Notes: generated from the sequence alone by a model not told the origin. A stretch of 64,000 bases of DNA from CAKZML01 sp963823435 (GCA_963823435.1 CAWGLN010000012.1:186001-250000), one strand, 5' to 3'. Positions 1-9,999 are shown, counted from the stretch's first letter. Numbers and translations: made by a program.

Positions 1-880
1 TGCCTTCAAATCCATCCATCTCCACCAGCAACTGGTTCAGGGTCTGCTCGCGCTCGTCGTGACCTCCACCCAGCCCGGCTCCCCGATGACGACCCACCGC
101 ATCAATTTCGTCGATAAAGATAATGCAGGGGCCCTGCTTTTTGGCCTGCTCAAACATGTCGCGTACGCGAGACGCACCAACGCCCACGAACATCTCTACA
201 AAGTCCGAACCGGAAATTGTAAAGAACGGCACTTTTGCCTCACCGGCAATGGCCCGGGCCAGCAAGGTCTTACCGGTACCCGGTGACCCGACCATCAACA
301 CACCCTTGGGAATCTTGCCGCCCAGGCGCTGGAACTTGGACGGATCCTTGAGGAAATCCACAATCTCGCTGACTTCTTCTTTTGCTTCTTCAATACCCGC
401 CACGTCGGCAAACGTGACATTGACCTGGTCCTCGCCCAGCAAGCGAGCCCGGGACTTGCCAAAGGACATCGCCCCACGACCACCCGCGCCGCCTTGCATC
501 TGACGCATGAAGTACACCCAGACACCGATCAACAGCAATATGGGGAAGGACGATATGAAGAGCTGCATGAAGAAACCCTGCTTTTCAGGGGGCTTGCCCT
601 TGAAACTCACGGCATTGTCTTCCAGCAGGCCAATCAGTGCCGTGTTGCTGGTTTCAGGGTTAAAGGTCTGGAATTCGACTCCGCCGGCCTTGCGCTCACC
701 GATGATCCTGTCGTCCTGAAAGGTGACTGCGGCCACGTTGCCATCTCTGACTTCGCGCAGGAATTCCGAGTACTCGACCTCCTCCACTCGCGTGGCTGAG
801 GTATTGAAACTGTTGAAGACCGTAATCAGCACTGCTGCAATTACGATCCACAGGAGCAGGTTTTTCGACAGGTCGTTCAA
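1..880 (-). CDS. ftsH: ATP-dependent zinc metalloprotease FtsH (N-terminal part, cut by window edge)
   Basis: Membrane-anchored AAA+ protease that degrades misfolded and regulatory membrane and cytosolic proteins. The first ~293 residues are visible. They hold a first transmembrane helix (LLLWIVIAAVLITVF), a periplasmic segment, a second helix (ILLLIGVWVYFM), the QMQGG linker, Walker A (GSPGTGKT) and Walker B (IIFIDEID). The zinc-protease HEAGH part lies beyond position 1. No ATG fits the N-terminus. A TTG at 880 follows GAGG by 7 nt and gives the expected start (NDLSKNLLLWIV), so it is chosen. The gene lies downstream of rlmE on the same strand, the usual rlmE-ftsH order. Identity is certain; the start is inferred. 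Confidence 0.95.
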   Translation of the reverse strand, partial: MNDLSKNLLLWIVIAAVLITVFNSFNTSATRVEEVEYSEFLREVRDGNVAAVTFQDDRIIGERKAGGVEFQTFNPETSNTALIGLLEDNAVSFKGKPPEKQGFFMQLFISSFPILLLIGVWVYFMRQMQGGAGGRGAMSFGKSRARLLGEDQVNVTFADVAGIEEAKEEVSEIVDFLKDPSKFQRLGGKIPKGVLMVGSPGTGKTLLARAIAGEAKVPFFTISGSDFVEMFVGVGASRVRDMFEQAKKQGPCIIFIDEIDAVGRHRGAGLGGGHDEREQTLNQLLVEMDGFEG

Positions 881-986
881 ATACTTAACCTCGGTTATAT
901 CCTGATAACAGCGCAGACCCCGGCAGTCAGGCCAGGCGTCAGGCCCGTTTTTCCAACAAAATCCACTTCTTAGGGCTTGCTAGACC

Positions 987-1616
987 CTACACCAATGCAT
1001 ACCCCTGCGCCAGAAGGTAGATTTCCCGGCTGCGCGGTCTGGACGCCTTGGGTTTGACCGATTTCACCTTGTCAAACTCCCCACGCATCTGGGTCAGCAA
1101 TTCCTGAAATCCAACACCCTGAAACACCTTGACCAGCAAGGCACCTCCCGGCGCCAGGGCCTCGCGGCACAAATCCAGCGACAGCTCGGCCAGATGCATG
1201 CCCCGCGGCTGATCTACCGCCGCCATGCCACTGATATTGGGGGCCATATCCGACATAACAAGGTCTGCCTTCTTCCCCGCCAGAGAATCCAGCAATTTCT
1301 GCAGTATTTCTTCCTCGCGAAAATCGCCCTGGATGAACTCCACCCCGTCCAGCGGCGCCATTTCCAACAGGTCCAGCGCAATGATATAGCCATTCCCCTT
1401 CAGCTTCCTGGCTGCATACTGGCTCCAGCCTCCGGGAGCGGCCCCCAGGTCAATAATGCGCATGCCCTGCTTGATCAGGCGCTCCTTGAGGTCTACTTCC
1501 TCAAGCTTGAATACCGCTCGCGAGCGCCAACCTTCCCGGTTCGCCCTTTGCACGAAGGGGTCGTTGACATGTTCGTCCAGCCAGCGCCGGCTGGACTTGC
1601 TGCGTTTATTTCCCAT
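987..1616 (-). CDS. rlmE: 23S rRNA (uridine-2'-O)-methyltransferase RlmE (FtsJ/RrmJ)
   Basis: Methylates the 2'-O of U2552 (E. coli numbering) in the 23S rRNA A-loop during late 50S assembly, using SAM. The 209-aa length is the family's. The SAM-binding motif DLGAAPGGWSQY is at residues 56-67. The catalytic tetrad reads K37-D123-K163-E198, a clean one-residue offset from the E. coli K38-D124-K164-E199. The gene precedes ftsH on the same strand with a ~106-nt gap that shows no obvious terminator, so the two are probably co-transcribed. It diverges from yhbY, a very common gammaproteobacterial arrangement. Confidence 0.97.
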   Translation of the reverse strand: MGNKRSKSSRRWLDEHVNDPFVQRANREGWRSRAVFKLEEVDLKERLIKQGMRIIDLGAAPGGWSQYAARKLKGNGYIIALDLLEMAPLDGVEFIQGDFREEEILQKLLDSLAGKKADLVMSDMAPNISGMAAVDQPRGMHLAELSLDLCREALAPGGALLVKVFQGVGFQELLTQMRGEFDKVKSVKPKASRPRSREIYLLAQGYALV

Positions 1617-1667
1617 CCTTACTTATCCGACCTTATGCGATAAAAGCCCCGGATTTACCCCGGGCCT

Positions 1668-1784
1668 GGCAGATTGTGAGCCAAAAGATACAGATTCAAG
1701 GCGCCGATCGCACGCAGTAGTGGGGCTCGCGAAGATTGGCAACACAGAAGCTGGATTGTTTTAGCCCCAAAATGCGAATTCCCG
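1668..1784. repeat. Dispersed 161-bp element, copy R1 (internal part, ends lost)
   Basis: This is the internal part of the repeat family seen intact at 2584, 13955, 17247 and 18294. It shares CAGATTCAAGGCGCC, the GCGAAGATTGGCAACACAG block and the GAAGCTGGATT tract, in the same orientation as the 2584 and 18294 copies. The terminal inverted repeats (GGGAGCC...GGCTCC) cannot be recognised, so the copy is truncated or decayed. It fills the rlmE/yhbY divergent promoter region. Confidence 0.75.
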
Positions 1785-1827
1785 AAAAGACCACGCGCCT
1801 TTTTCCTGCTGTAATTCTCAGTTTCGG

Positions 1828-1833
1828 TATAAT
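1828..1833 (+). promoter_or_regulatory. -10 box (TATAAT) for yhbY, possibly leaderless
   Basis: A perfect TATAAT sits so close to the yhbY ATG at 1840 that the expected transcription start coincides with the start codon. No Shine-Dalgarno sequence is visible in the 6 bases between them. The -35 region is poor. The box is seen directly; its use is inferred. Confidence 0.5.
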
Positions 1834-1839
1834 CGCGCC

Positions 1840-2136
1840 ATGAACCTTACCGAAGCTCAAAAAAAGTCCCTGAGGGGCATGGCGCATGCACTCAAGCCCA
1901 TCGTCATGGTGGCCGGAAGCGGCGCCAGCGAAGGCGTTATCAAGGAGCTTGACCAGGCTCTTGGTCACCACGAATTACTGAAAGTCAGGGTTCGTGTCGG
2001 CGATCGCGAGGCTCGAGACGAATTGATTCAACAACTGTGCCGGGAGACCCGGTCCACCCTGATTCAACGACTCGGAAACGTCGCGACCCTGTTCAGGAGA
2101 AATCCTGAAAAACCAAAGATCAAGATTCCTTCCTGA
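1840..2136 (+). CDS. yhbY: YhbY/CRM-domain RNA-binding protein
   Basis: Small ribosome-assembly factor of the CRS1-YhbY (CRM) family, which binds pre-50S particles. The 98 residues span one CRM domain: an N-terminal helix (LTEAQKKSLRGMAHALKP), the GxxG-type loop region (VMVAGSGASEGVIKEL), and the C-terminal strand ending in LFRRNPEKPKIKIPS. It is divergent from rlmE, as in many proteobacteria. Its 3' end overlaps the convergent DUF4149 gene by 17 bp. There is no ribosome-binding site, and a perfect -10 box ends 6 bases before the ATG, so a leaderless transcript is plausible. Confidence 0.93.
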   Translation: MNLTEAQKKSLRGMAHALKPIVMVAGSGASEGVIKELDQALGHHELLKVRVRVGDREARDELIQQLCRETRSTLIQRLGNVATLFRRNPEKPKIKIPS

Positions 2137-2566
2137 TCCGCAAGTCCAGTTTCCCGGGCCACAGCAATACCAGTCCCAGCAGACTGCCCAGCAGGTAGAC
2201 CAGGGACGAGGCGCCGTGAATCATCAGGAAGGACTCGCCCGGTGTACCGTCCGACAGCCTGGCCGCTTCCATCATCGGGGCAAAAAACCAATGCACCGAC
2301 ACCATGCTGGCCATGACCAGCAGGACGCTCATCAATTTCAGGCTGCGACGCCTGGAGCGCTGACCGGTCGCCATGATCAATAGCGCCATAATTGGTCCCG
2401 CCGCCAATGAAATCCAGGCCACTGCGGCAAAAAGCTTGCCTGCCACCAACCCCGCCAGGGCACGATCATCCAGGCTTTCGAACAACATCGGTACGGCCAG
2501 GTAGCCCACGCTCCAGATTATGCCCAACCAGACCGTCAGAACCAGACGTTTTAAGAAAATTCTCAT
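2120..2566 (-). CDS. DUF4149 family inner-membrane protein
   Basis: 148 residues with about four hydrophobic helices: LVLTVWLGIIWSVGYLAVPM near the start, AAVAWISLAAGPIMALLIM, a central LMSVLLVMASMVSVHWFF, and LVYLLGSLLGLVLLW near the end. Length, topology and position between yhbY and greA match the DUF4149 proteins of pseudomonads and relatives. The function of that family is unknown. The 3' end overlaps the 3' end of yhbY on the other strand. A repeat element lies immediately upstream and separates it from greA. Confidence 0.8.
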   Translation of the reverse strand: MRIFLKRLVLTVWLGIIWSVGYLAVPMLFESLDDRALAGLVAGKLFAAVAWISLAAGPIMALLIMATGQRSRRRSLKLMSVLLVMASMVSVHWFFAPMMEAARLSDGTPGESFLMIHGASSLVYLLGSLLGLVLLWPGKLDLRIRKES

Positions 2567-2583
2567 GAATATCGTCCCGCCTA

Positions 2584-2743
2584 GGGAGCCTCTGATTTAG
2601 TCTGGACGAAGTAGATTGCTGGCGAAAAGATTCAGATTCAAGGCGCCATTCGCACGGAATAGCCCGCTATTGCGAAGATTGGCAACATAGAAGCTGGATT
2701 TTTTAGCCGCAAGATGCGAGTTCATGACTAGATCAGACGCTCC
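2584..2743 (+). repeat. Dispersed ~161-bp element, copy R2
   Basis: Intact 160-bp copy with terminal inverted repeats: left GGGAGCCTCTGATTTA, right GATCAGACGCTCC. The right end abuts the greA stop codon, so the TTA at 2744-2746 (TAA on the minus strand) lies just outside the element. The left flank is CTA and the right flank TTA, which could be an imperfect 3-bp target duplication. Confidence 0.85.
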
Positions 2744-3220
2744 TTAGATGTAGCGGACTTCTAGGATTTCAACCGAGCGGTCGCCACTCGGCGCGCGCAC
2801 CGTGACCACATCACCCTCTTCCTTGCCTATCAGTGCACGAGCAATCGGCGAGGTGTAGGAGATCATGCCCGCCTTGGCGTCAGCCTCATCCTCCCCCACG
2901 ATCTGGTAGGTAATCTCGCTGCCGCTATCTTCATCAATCAGCAATACGGTGCTGCCAAAGATGACCCGTCCGGTGGCGGTCATATCGGTCACGTCAATGA
3001 TCTGGGCGTGCGAAAGCTTGCCTTCCAGGTCCTTGATCCTGCCCTCGATAAAACCCTGCTGATCCTTGGCGGCATGATACTCGGCGTTCTCCTTGAGATC
3101 GCCGTGTGCGCGGGCTTCTGCGATGGCCTTTATCACAGCGGGTCTGTCCACGCTCTTGAGGCGTTTTAGTTCCTCGCGCATTTTCTCGGCGCCACGCAGG
3201 GTCAGGGGAACCTTGCTCAT
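2744..3220 (-). CDS. greA: Transcription elongation factor GreA
   Basis: Rescues backtracked RNA polymerase by stimulating transcript cleavage through the secondary channel. At 158 aa it is full length. An N-terminal antiparallel coiled coil covers residues ~1-75 with the acidic tip region (HGDLKENAEYHAAKDQQ). The C-terminal FKBP-like domain ends in the conserved SPIARALIGKEEGDVV stretch. The ATG overlaps the carB stop as ATGA, the usual carAB-greA arrangement. A mobile repeat abuts the stop codon. Confidence 0.97.
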   Translation of the reverse strand: MSKVPLTLRGAEKMREELKRLKSVDRPAVIKAIAEARAHGDLKENAEYHAAKDQQGFIEGRIKDLEGKLSHAQIIDVTDMTATGRVIFGSTVLLIDEDSGSEITYQIVGEDEADAKAGMISYTSPIARALIGKEEGDVVTVRAPSGDRSVEILEVRYI

Positions 3221-6200
3221 GCCTTAATCTCCTCGTGGAGGTCCTGCAAGCGGTTCACTTCCCCCTCGTGTATATGGTCCAGCGCCTGGATAATTGCCCG
3301 ACCCGCCGCAACCGTTGTGTAGTAGGTAACCTTGCGGTGAACTGCCTCCGCCCGGATCGAGCGGGACTCACGGATGGCTTGTCTGCCTTCGGTAGTATTA
3401 ACGATAAGATCAACTTCCTCGTTTTTTATCATATCCACGATATGCGGACGACCCTGGCTCACCTTGTTGACCTTGCGCACGGCAACACCCGCAGCCGTCA
3501 AGGCCTCGGCCGTACCTTCCGTGGCCACCAATTCAAATCCACGTTCAATCAACTCATTGGCCAGCTTAGACGCAGCCCGGCTTGTCCCTGTCATGCACAC
3601 TCAGGAATGCCGTGCCCGAGCGTGGGAGAACTATGCCCGCAGCCAACTGCGCCTTGGCGTAGGCCTCGCCAAAGGAGCGGCCTGTGCCCATTACTTCCCC
3701 GGTAGATTTCATTTCCGGTCCCAGGATAGGGTCGCTGCCCTGGAACTTGCCAAACGGGAATACCGAGGCTTTCACCGAGCAAAATGGCGGGTTTGGTACG
3801 GCCGTTACACCCTGGTCCTTCAGTTTCACACCGGTCATTGTCCTGGCGGCGATCTTGGCCAGCGGGATACCCACGGCCTTCGACACGAATGGCACCGAAC
3901 GAGAAGCTCGCGGATTGACTTCCAGCAAATACACCACGTTGTTCTGAATCGCGAACTGCGTATTCATCAGGCCCACGACCTTAAGCGCCGTGGCCAACTT
4001 TTGTACTTGCTCCCGCATTTCTTGCTGAATTTCCTCACTCAGCGTGTTGGGTGGCAGACAACAAGCCGAATCACCCGAGTGAACACCGGCCTGCTCCACG
4101 TGTTCCATGATGCCGCCAATCAGCACCTCGTCACCGTCGCAAACGATGTCCACGTCAACCTCTACCGCCATGTCCAGGAAGTGATCCAGCAGCACCGGGC
4201 TATCGTTGGACACATCCACGGCAGATTTCATGTAGCGACGCAGGTCCTCTTCTGAAAACACCACTTCCATCGCGCGACCACCCAGCACGTAGGAAGGCCT
4301 GACCACCAGCGGATAGCCCACCTTTTCGGCCATTACCACTGCCTGTTCAACATTGCGTGCGGTGCCGTTGGGCGGCTGCTTCAGACCCAGTTCCTCGACC
4401 AGGTCCTTGAAGCGCTCGCGATCCTCGGCCAGGTCTATGGAGTCCGGACTCGTACCTATGATCGGCACACCCTCGGCCTCCAGTTCCTCGGCCAGCTTCA
4501 GGGGTGTCTGTCCGCCGAACTGCACAATCACACCCTCCGGCTTCTCGATACGCACGATTTCCAGTACGTCTTCCAGGGTCAGGGGTTCAAAATACAGGCG
4601 GTCCGATGTGTCGTAGTCAGTGGACACGGTTTCAGGGTTGCAATTGACCATGATGGTCTCGAATCCGTCTGCTCGAAGGGCCATGGCCGCATGCACGCAG
4701 CAATAGTCAAACTCGATGCCCTGACCGATGCGATTGGGGCCACCGCCCAGGATCATGATCTTGCGGGCCGCCGTCGGCTTGGCCTCGCACTCATCCTCGT
4801 AGGTGGAATACAGGTAGGCAGTCGACGTGGCAAACTCCGCCGCGCAGGTATCCACCCGCTTGTACACGGGGCGTACTTCCAGCTGCCCTCTCAGCCGCCG
4901 AATCTCACCCTCCGACACACTCAGCAGTCGACCCAGGCGGCTGTCGGAAAACCCCTTTTGCTTGATCGCCCGCAGCCTCTTGGCATCCAGCGCCGTGAGA
5001 CCCGCATCCCTGATCAGGCCCTCCTCAATCACCAGGTCCTGGATCTGCGCCAGGAACCAGGGATCCACGGCTGACAGCGCATTGCACTTCCTGCAGACTC
5101 ATCCCATGGCGGAAGCCGTCAGCCAGATACAGGATTCGATCGGGACCGGCGGCACGAATCTCGTACTCCAAACGGGCCCGGTCTTCCTCGCTTTCAATGC
5201 TGGGGATCTGTTCTACCAGGCCATCGATACCCGTCTCCAGACCTCGCAGCGCTTTCTGCAAGGACTCCTGGAAGCTCCGCCCCATGGCCATGACCTCGCC
5301 CACCGCTTTCATTTGCGTCGTCAGCCGGTCAGTGGCTCCGGGGAACTTCTCAAACGCAAAACGCGGAATCTTGGTGACCACGTAGTCGATGGATGGCTCA
5401 AACGATGCCGGGGTCAAACCGCCGGTAATCTCGTTTTGCAGTTCGTCCAGGGTATAGCCAATCGCCAGCTTTGCCGCCACCTTGGCTATCGGAAACCCGG
5501 TGGCCTTTGAGGCCAGCGCCGATGAGCGCGACACGCGGGGGTTCATCTCGATCACCACCATCTGTCCGTTCTTTGGATTGATGGCGAACTGCACGTTTGA
5601 ACCACCGGTCTCAACCCCGATCTTGCGCAATACCGCCAGCGACGCATTCCGCATCACCTGGTATTCCTTGTCGGTCAGGGTCTGTGTGGGAGCCACCGTG
5701 ATGGAATCACCGGTATGCACACCCATGGGGTCAAGGTTTTCTATGGAACACACGATGATACAGTTGTCATTGCGGTCCCGGATCACTTCCATCTCGTATT
5801 CTTTCCAACCCAGCACCGACTCTTCCAGCAGCACCTCATCGGTGGGTGAATAATCCAGCCCTCGGGCCACGATTTCCTCGAATTCCTCGCGGTTATAGGC
5901 GATACCGCTGCCGGATCCACCCATGGTGAAAGACGGGCGAATGATGGTGGGATAACCGATCTCCGCCTGCACTGCCAGGGCCTGCTCAAGGCTATGGGCA
6001 ATCCGGGCCCTGGGCACTGCCAGGCCAATTTCCTGCATGGCGTCCCGGAACTGCTCCCGGTCCTCGGCCATGTCGATAGCTTCCCGACTGGCGCCGATCA
6101 ATTCCACGTTGTACTTCTGCAGCACGCCTTCCCTGACCAGGTCCAGGGCGCAGTTCAACGCGGTCTGCCCACCCATGGTGGGCAGCAATGCCTGCGGGCG

Positions 6201-6443
6201 TTCCTTGGCGATAACTCGCTCCAGGGCGCGCCAGTCTATGGGCTCGATGTAGACTGCATCCGCCGTCTCCGGATCGGTCATGATGGTTGCCGGATTGGAG
6301 TTCACGAGGACCACACGGTAGCCCTCCTCACGCAGTGCCTTACAAGCCTGGGCGCCGGAGTAATCGAACTCGCAGGCCTGCCCAATCACAATCGGACCGG
6401 CACCAATAACCATCACACTCTGGATATCGTTACGTCTTGGCAT
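3217..6443 (-). CDS. carB: Carbamoyl-phosphate synthase large subunit CarB, interrupted by two apparent +1 frameshifts
   Basis: Makes carbamoyl phosphate from bicarbonate, ammonia and 2 ATP for arginine and pyrimidine synthesis, together with CarA. The reconstructed protein is ~1075 aa, as expected. It holds the first ATP-grasp (carboxyphosphate) half, the oligomerisation domain, the second ATP-grasp (carbamate) half, and a C-terminal MGS-like allosteric domain (residues ~940 on, LVATEGTAEAL). The frame shifts near 5081, in the AA of CAATGCG, before the DPWF motif. It shifts again near 3577, in CCGGG, at the start of the MGS domain. Removing one base each time restores a seamless protein. These are probably sequencing errors in an essential gene. 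Confidence 0.93.
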
Positions 6444-6506
6444 AGTCGCTCAGCGCCTTAACCAGGTATGATTAATTACATTAACTATCATTTATAACTA
6501 CTTCAA

Positions 6507-7672
6507 TTATATAGTTTTACTAAGATTTTCAGTTTTTCTGACTTCTACCCGGTGCCTCAGCATCGACTTCACGAATCTCTCAAAAAGCGGTCGTACGTCG
6601 TGCGGACCGGGACTTGCCTCCGGGTGGCCCTGGAAACCGAATGCCGGCCACCGGGTATGACGGATGCCTTGCAGGGTTCCGTCAAATAACGATCTGTGGG
6701 TCGCCTCGAGTTGCTCCGGCATGTCAGCCTCGTCAACACAGAAGCCATGATTCTGGCTGGTAATCATGACCCGGCGGGTGCCCAGGTCCTGCACAGGATG
6801 GTTGCCGCCGTGGTGACCAAACTTCATCTTCCGTCGTCTTGGCGTCGCAGGCCAGGCCCAGCAACTGGTGACCAAGGCAAATCCCGAATATGGGAACACC
6901 GGTCTCCAATAGCGTCCTGATAGCCTCGATGGCGTAATCACAGGGCTCTGGATCCCCTGGACCATTGGACAAAAACACGCCGTCAGGCGCCATTGCCTGG
7001 ACTTCAGCAGCGGGCGTTTGAGCCGGCACCACTGTCATACGACACCCGAAATCGGACATGATACGCAGGATATTGCGTTTGATGCCGAAATCGTAGGCCA
7101 CCACATGCAGACGGTGGGCCTTGCTCGGAAAATACTCTACTTCCGGCCAAACGGTGCCCTCGTTCCACTGATATTGTTCACGCGTGGACACGACCCTGGC
7201 CAGGTCCATACCCTTTCAATCCGGGAAATGCCCGTGCAGCCCTGATCGCTGCAGCCTGATCAATCTTACCGGCCTGCAAACACCCGGACTGGGCGCCCTT
7301 CTCTCTCAGGATTCGGGTCAGCTTGCGGGTATCAATACCGGCGATGGCCACGACACCGGCCTGGCGCAAAAACGCGTCCAGCGGTTTTTCAGAGCGCCAG
7401 TTGCTTTGCAGAAGAGGAAGGTCCCTGATGACCAGACCGGCCGCATGCACACGATCGGACTCCAGATCTTCGCTATTGGTGCCGGTATTGCCGACATGTG
7501 GATAGGTCAGGGTGACAATCTGTCGGCAGTACGAAGGATCGGTAATGATCTCCTGGTAGCCTGTCATCGAGGTATTGAATACGACCTCACCGGCTGATTG
7601 CCCCTCAAAACCGATGGATACCCCGTGAAAGACAGTGCCATCTTCCAGTGCCAAGAGTGCGGGCGTCGTCAC
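6507..7672 (-). CDS. carA: Carbamoyl-phosphate synthase small subunit CarA, interrupted by two apparent +1 frameshifts
   Basis: Glutaminase subunit that feeds ammonia to CarB. The N-terminal CPSase domain starts at a GTG behind AGGAAG (MTTPALLALEDGTVFHG). A class I glutamine amidotransferase domain follows, with nucleophile motif GICLGHQLLGLA and late conserved SQNHGF and GHPEA, which supply the catalytic His/Glu region. Frameshifts lie near 7200, in the GGG of AAAGGGTATGG, and near 6830, in the GG of ACGGAAG. One base less at each gives a continuous ~387-aa protein. carB follows after a 63-nt gap on the same strand. Confidence 0.92.
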
Positions 7673-7736
7673 AATCGCTTCCTTAAGTATTACAAACGTG
7701 AGGCACGAAGCGGTTCAGTGTCAGCGGATACACAAA

Positions 7737-7765
7737 GCGGGGCGGGTTAGTTTAACCCGTCCCGC
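7737..7765 (-). terminator. Strong hairpin between dapB and carA
   Basis: A 13-bp stem with one mismatch (GCGGGGCGGGTTA / TAACCCGTCCCGC) and a 3-nt loop. On the minus strand it is followed only by a short T tract (TTTGTG), so it is an imperfect intrinsic terminator. It lies after dapB and before carA. It could end the heat-shock/dapB transcript or act as a carAB attenuator. Confidence 0.55.
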
Positions 7766-7861
7766 CAGTATTTCTGCGTGCAGCCGACTCATATGCCGCA
7801 AGTTTCCTTGGCACCTTCGATGCTGAACCGGGTGGATTCTACTGTCCGGAAGGCGGCGTGT

Positions 7862-8684
7862 CTAATTCAGACCCAGAACATCGGACATTTCATACAGGCC
7901 AGCCGGTTGATCCGCCAGCCACTGCGCAGCCTTTAGGGCCCCGTGGGCAAAGGTGGCGCGCTTGCTGACCTTGTGGACCAATTCCAAACGCTCGCCGTCA
8001 CCTGCAAACATCACACTGTGCTCGCCCGCTACATCGCCGCCACGCAGGGCCGCGAAACCAATGCTACCGGGGGTCCGCAGTCGCTCACCGCCTGGCAACC
8101 GGTCCTGCCTGAGCGTATCCAGGCTGGTGCCCCGACCCCGGGCTGCGGAGTGCCCCAGGCTCAGGGCAGTGCCTGAGGGGGTATCCCGCTTGTTTCGGTG
8201 GTGAACCTCGAAGATCTCGGTGTCAAACTCATCACCCAGGGTCCCCGCAGCCAACTCCACCAGGCGCTTGAGCAAGGCAATACCCAGACTGGTGTTGGCC
8301 GCCAGCAAGACCGGCACGTGTCTCGCTCAACCTGCGTATGCGCTCAAGCTGGGCCGTGTCGTGACCGGTGGTGCACAAGACCATGGCCACGCCCTGCTCC
8401 CGGCAGGCCGCCAAATGAGCCTCGGTCGCACCCGGCAGACTGAAGTCAATAACCACCTTCGCGCCCTGCACGACCTTGACCGGATCTGCCTGGAACAGCA
8501 TCGCGGGCAAGCCTGGCTGGATGATGGAAACTGGCTGATTCAGCAGCCCACCGCCCGACGAACAGCCCGCCCCGGAAAGTTCAAATCGGGTATTTCCGGG
8601 TAACAGGGCCAGCACTTCCCGACCCATACGTCCGCTGGCCCCGAGCAGGGCCAATGGGAGCGGAGATCGGGCGGATGGGTTCAT
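7862..8684 (-). CDS. dapB: 4-hydroxy-tetrahydrodipicolinate reductase DapB, one apparent +1 frameshift
   Basis: NAD(P)H-dependent reductase of the lysine/diaminopimelate pathway. The N-terminal nucleotide-binding motif is LLGASGRMGREV (residues ~13-24). The C-terminal half carries the family signature EVHHRNKRDTPSGTAL with the catalytic His and Lys. The frame changes near 8315, between the 'CTTGHD...RRLSET' segment and 'VPVLLAANTSLG'. A single extra base explains it, and the reconstructed length (~273 aa) is normal. The start overlaps the dnaJ stop as ATGA, giving dnaK-dnaJ-dapB coupling. Confidence 0.92.
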
Positions 8685-9811
8685 GTACCGATGTTCTCAA
8701 AAAAATTCTTTACGCTGTCCAGCCAACCGGATTCCTTGGGGCTGTGGCGCTTGCCGCCATCACGCAACGAGTCGTCCAGTTCTGCCAACAGCTTTTTCTG
8801 ACTATCTGACAAATTGACCGGGGTTTCCACCGTCGCACGACAGTACAGCTCGCCTACCGGTCCACCCCGCACCGGTTTCACGCCCTTGCCACGCACGCGA
8901 AACACCTTGCCGGTCTGGGTTTCGGGGGGAATCTTTAAGGAAACATGGCCGGTCAGAGTGGGCACTTCGATGGTCCCGCCCAGGGCCGCTGTCGCAAAAC
9001 TGACAGGCACTTCACAGGCCAGGTCCGCGCCATCGCGCTCGAATATCGCATGGGTACGCACGTGAATTTCAACATACAGGTCCCCCGCCGGACCACCCGA
9101 TCGCCCGGCCTCGCCCTGGCCACCCAGGCGAATCCGATCACCTGTATCCACGCCGGCCGGCACATTGACCTCCAGATTCCTGGTCTGTCGCACACGACCC
9201 TGCCCGGAGCACCCCTCGCAGGGGTCTTTTATCGTCTTGCCGCTACCGCGACAGTTCGGGCAGGTCTGCTGGACCGAGAAAAAGCCCTGCTGCATACGCA
9301 CCTGGCCCACACCGCCACAGGTGTCGCAGTCCACCGGGCTGGAACCCTTGGCCGCGCCGCTGCCGTTACAGACCTCGCATTCGGCCATGGTGGGCACACT
9401 AATGGTGATAACCGCTCCCGCCACCGCCTGCTCCAGGTCCAGTTCCAGCGGAAAACGCAGGTCTGCACCTCGAAACACCTGGCTGCGTGAACGTCGGCCA
9501 CCACCACCGAAAATATCGCCGAACACATCACCGAACATGTCACTGAAGGCGTCTGCCCCGCCACCAAATCCAGGACCGGCAGATTGATCCACACCGGCGT
9601 GGCCGTAGCGGTCATAGCGCGCACGCTTGTCGTCATTACTCAGGACTTCGTAGGCTTCCTTGACCTCTTTGAACTGGTCCTCCGCCTTGTCATCATCCTG
9701 GTTGCGATCCGGGTGATGCTTCATAGCCAAACGCCGGTAAGCCTTCTTCAGGTCTGCCGCCGATACTTCCCGGGATACCCCGAGAACCTCGTAATAGTCG
9801 CGTTTGGACAT
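8681..9811 (-). CDS. dnaJ: Chaperone protein DnaJ
   Basis: Co-chaperone that delivers substrates to DnaK and stimulates its ATPase. The 376 aa are intact. A J domain with HPD at ~residues 33-35 is followed by a Gly/Phe-rich linker (GPGFGGGADAF). Four zinc-binding CxxCxGxG repeats come next (CEVCNGSG, CDTCGGVG, CPNCRGSG, CEGCSGQG), then the C-terminal substrate-binding domains. It lies downstream of dnaK after a 267-nt gap that holds a decayed repeat copy, and overlaps dapB by 4 nt. Confidence 0.98.
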   Translation of the reverse strand: MSKRDYYEVLGVSREVSAADLKKAYRRLAMKHHPDRNQDDDKAEDQFKEVKEAYEVLSNDDKRARYDRYGHAGVDQSAGPGFGGGADAFSDMFGDVFGDIFGGGGRRSRSQVFRGADLRFPLELDLEQAVAGAVITISVPTMAECEVCNGSGAAKGSSPVDCDTCGGVGQVRMQQGFFSVQQTCPNCRGSGKTIKDPCEGCSGQGRVRQTRNLEVNVPAGVDTGDRIRLGGQGEAGRSGGPAGDLYVEIHVRTHAIFERDGADLACEVPVSFATAALGGTIEVPTLTGHVSLKIPPETQTGKVFRVRGKGVKPVRGGPVGELYCRATVETPVNLSDSQKKLLAELDDSLRDGGKRHSPKESGWLDSVKNFFENIGT

Positions 9812-9836
9812 TCCCCACCATCATTCTTTTTCACCG

Positions 9837-9999
9837 GAAGCCGCTGATCTGTTCGTGACCTCGCAGTTGGCGCCGAAAATTTCCGCCGTCCGGGCTGCCT
9901 GTCTTCGCGAGATTGCTCACGTGAAATTGGCGCCTGGCGACAGTACCTCTTCGTTCACAAATCTACTTGGCCCGAATCAATCCAATAGCTCCCGGGAGT
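9837..9999 (-). repeat. Probable strongly diverged copy (R3) of the 161-bp element
   Basis: The dnaK-dnaJ spacer keeps spaced matches to the family in order. These are GCTGATC-GTTCGTGACCTCGC on the left, CTTCGCGA in the middle, ATTGGCGCCT, and AATCTACTTGGCCCGAATCAAT with AGCTCCC on the right. The orientation is that of the copies at 13955 and 17247. Divergence is high and the boundaries are approximate. Confidence 0.5.

Noticed and set aside
1696..1971. 91-aa minus-strand frame across the rlmE-yhbY gap (and similar frames at 17146 and 18229)
   Set aside because: It translates repeat R1 and the antisense of yhbY; the shared CVANLR string comes from the repeat, not from a protein family.
3374..4255. 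293-aa plus-strand frame opposite carB
   Set aside because: Antisense shadow of a conserved essential gene, Arg/His-rich, no ribosome-binding site.
5060..5100. Programmed frameshifting in carB or other genes
   Set aside because: The shifts occur in many unrelated genes at ordinary short homopolymers, without slippery heptamers or stimulatory structures; sequencing error is simpler.
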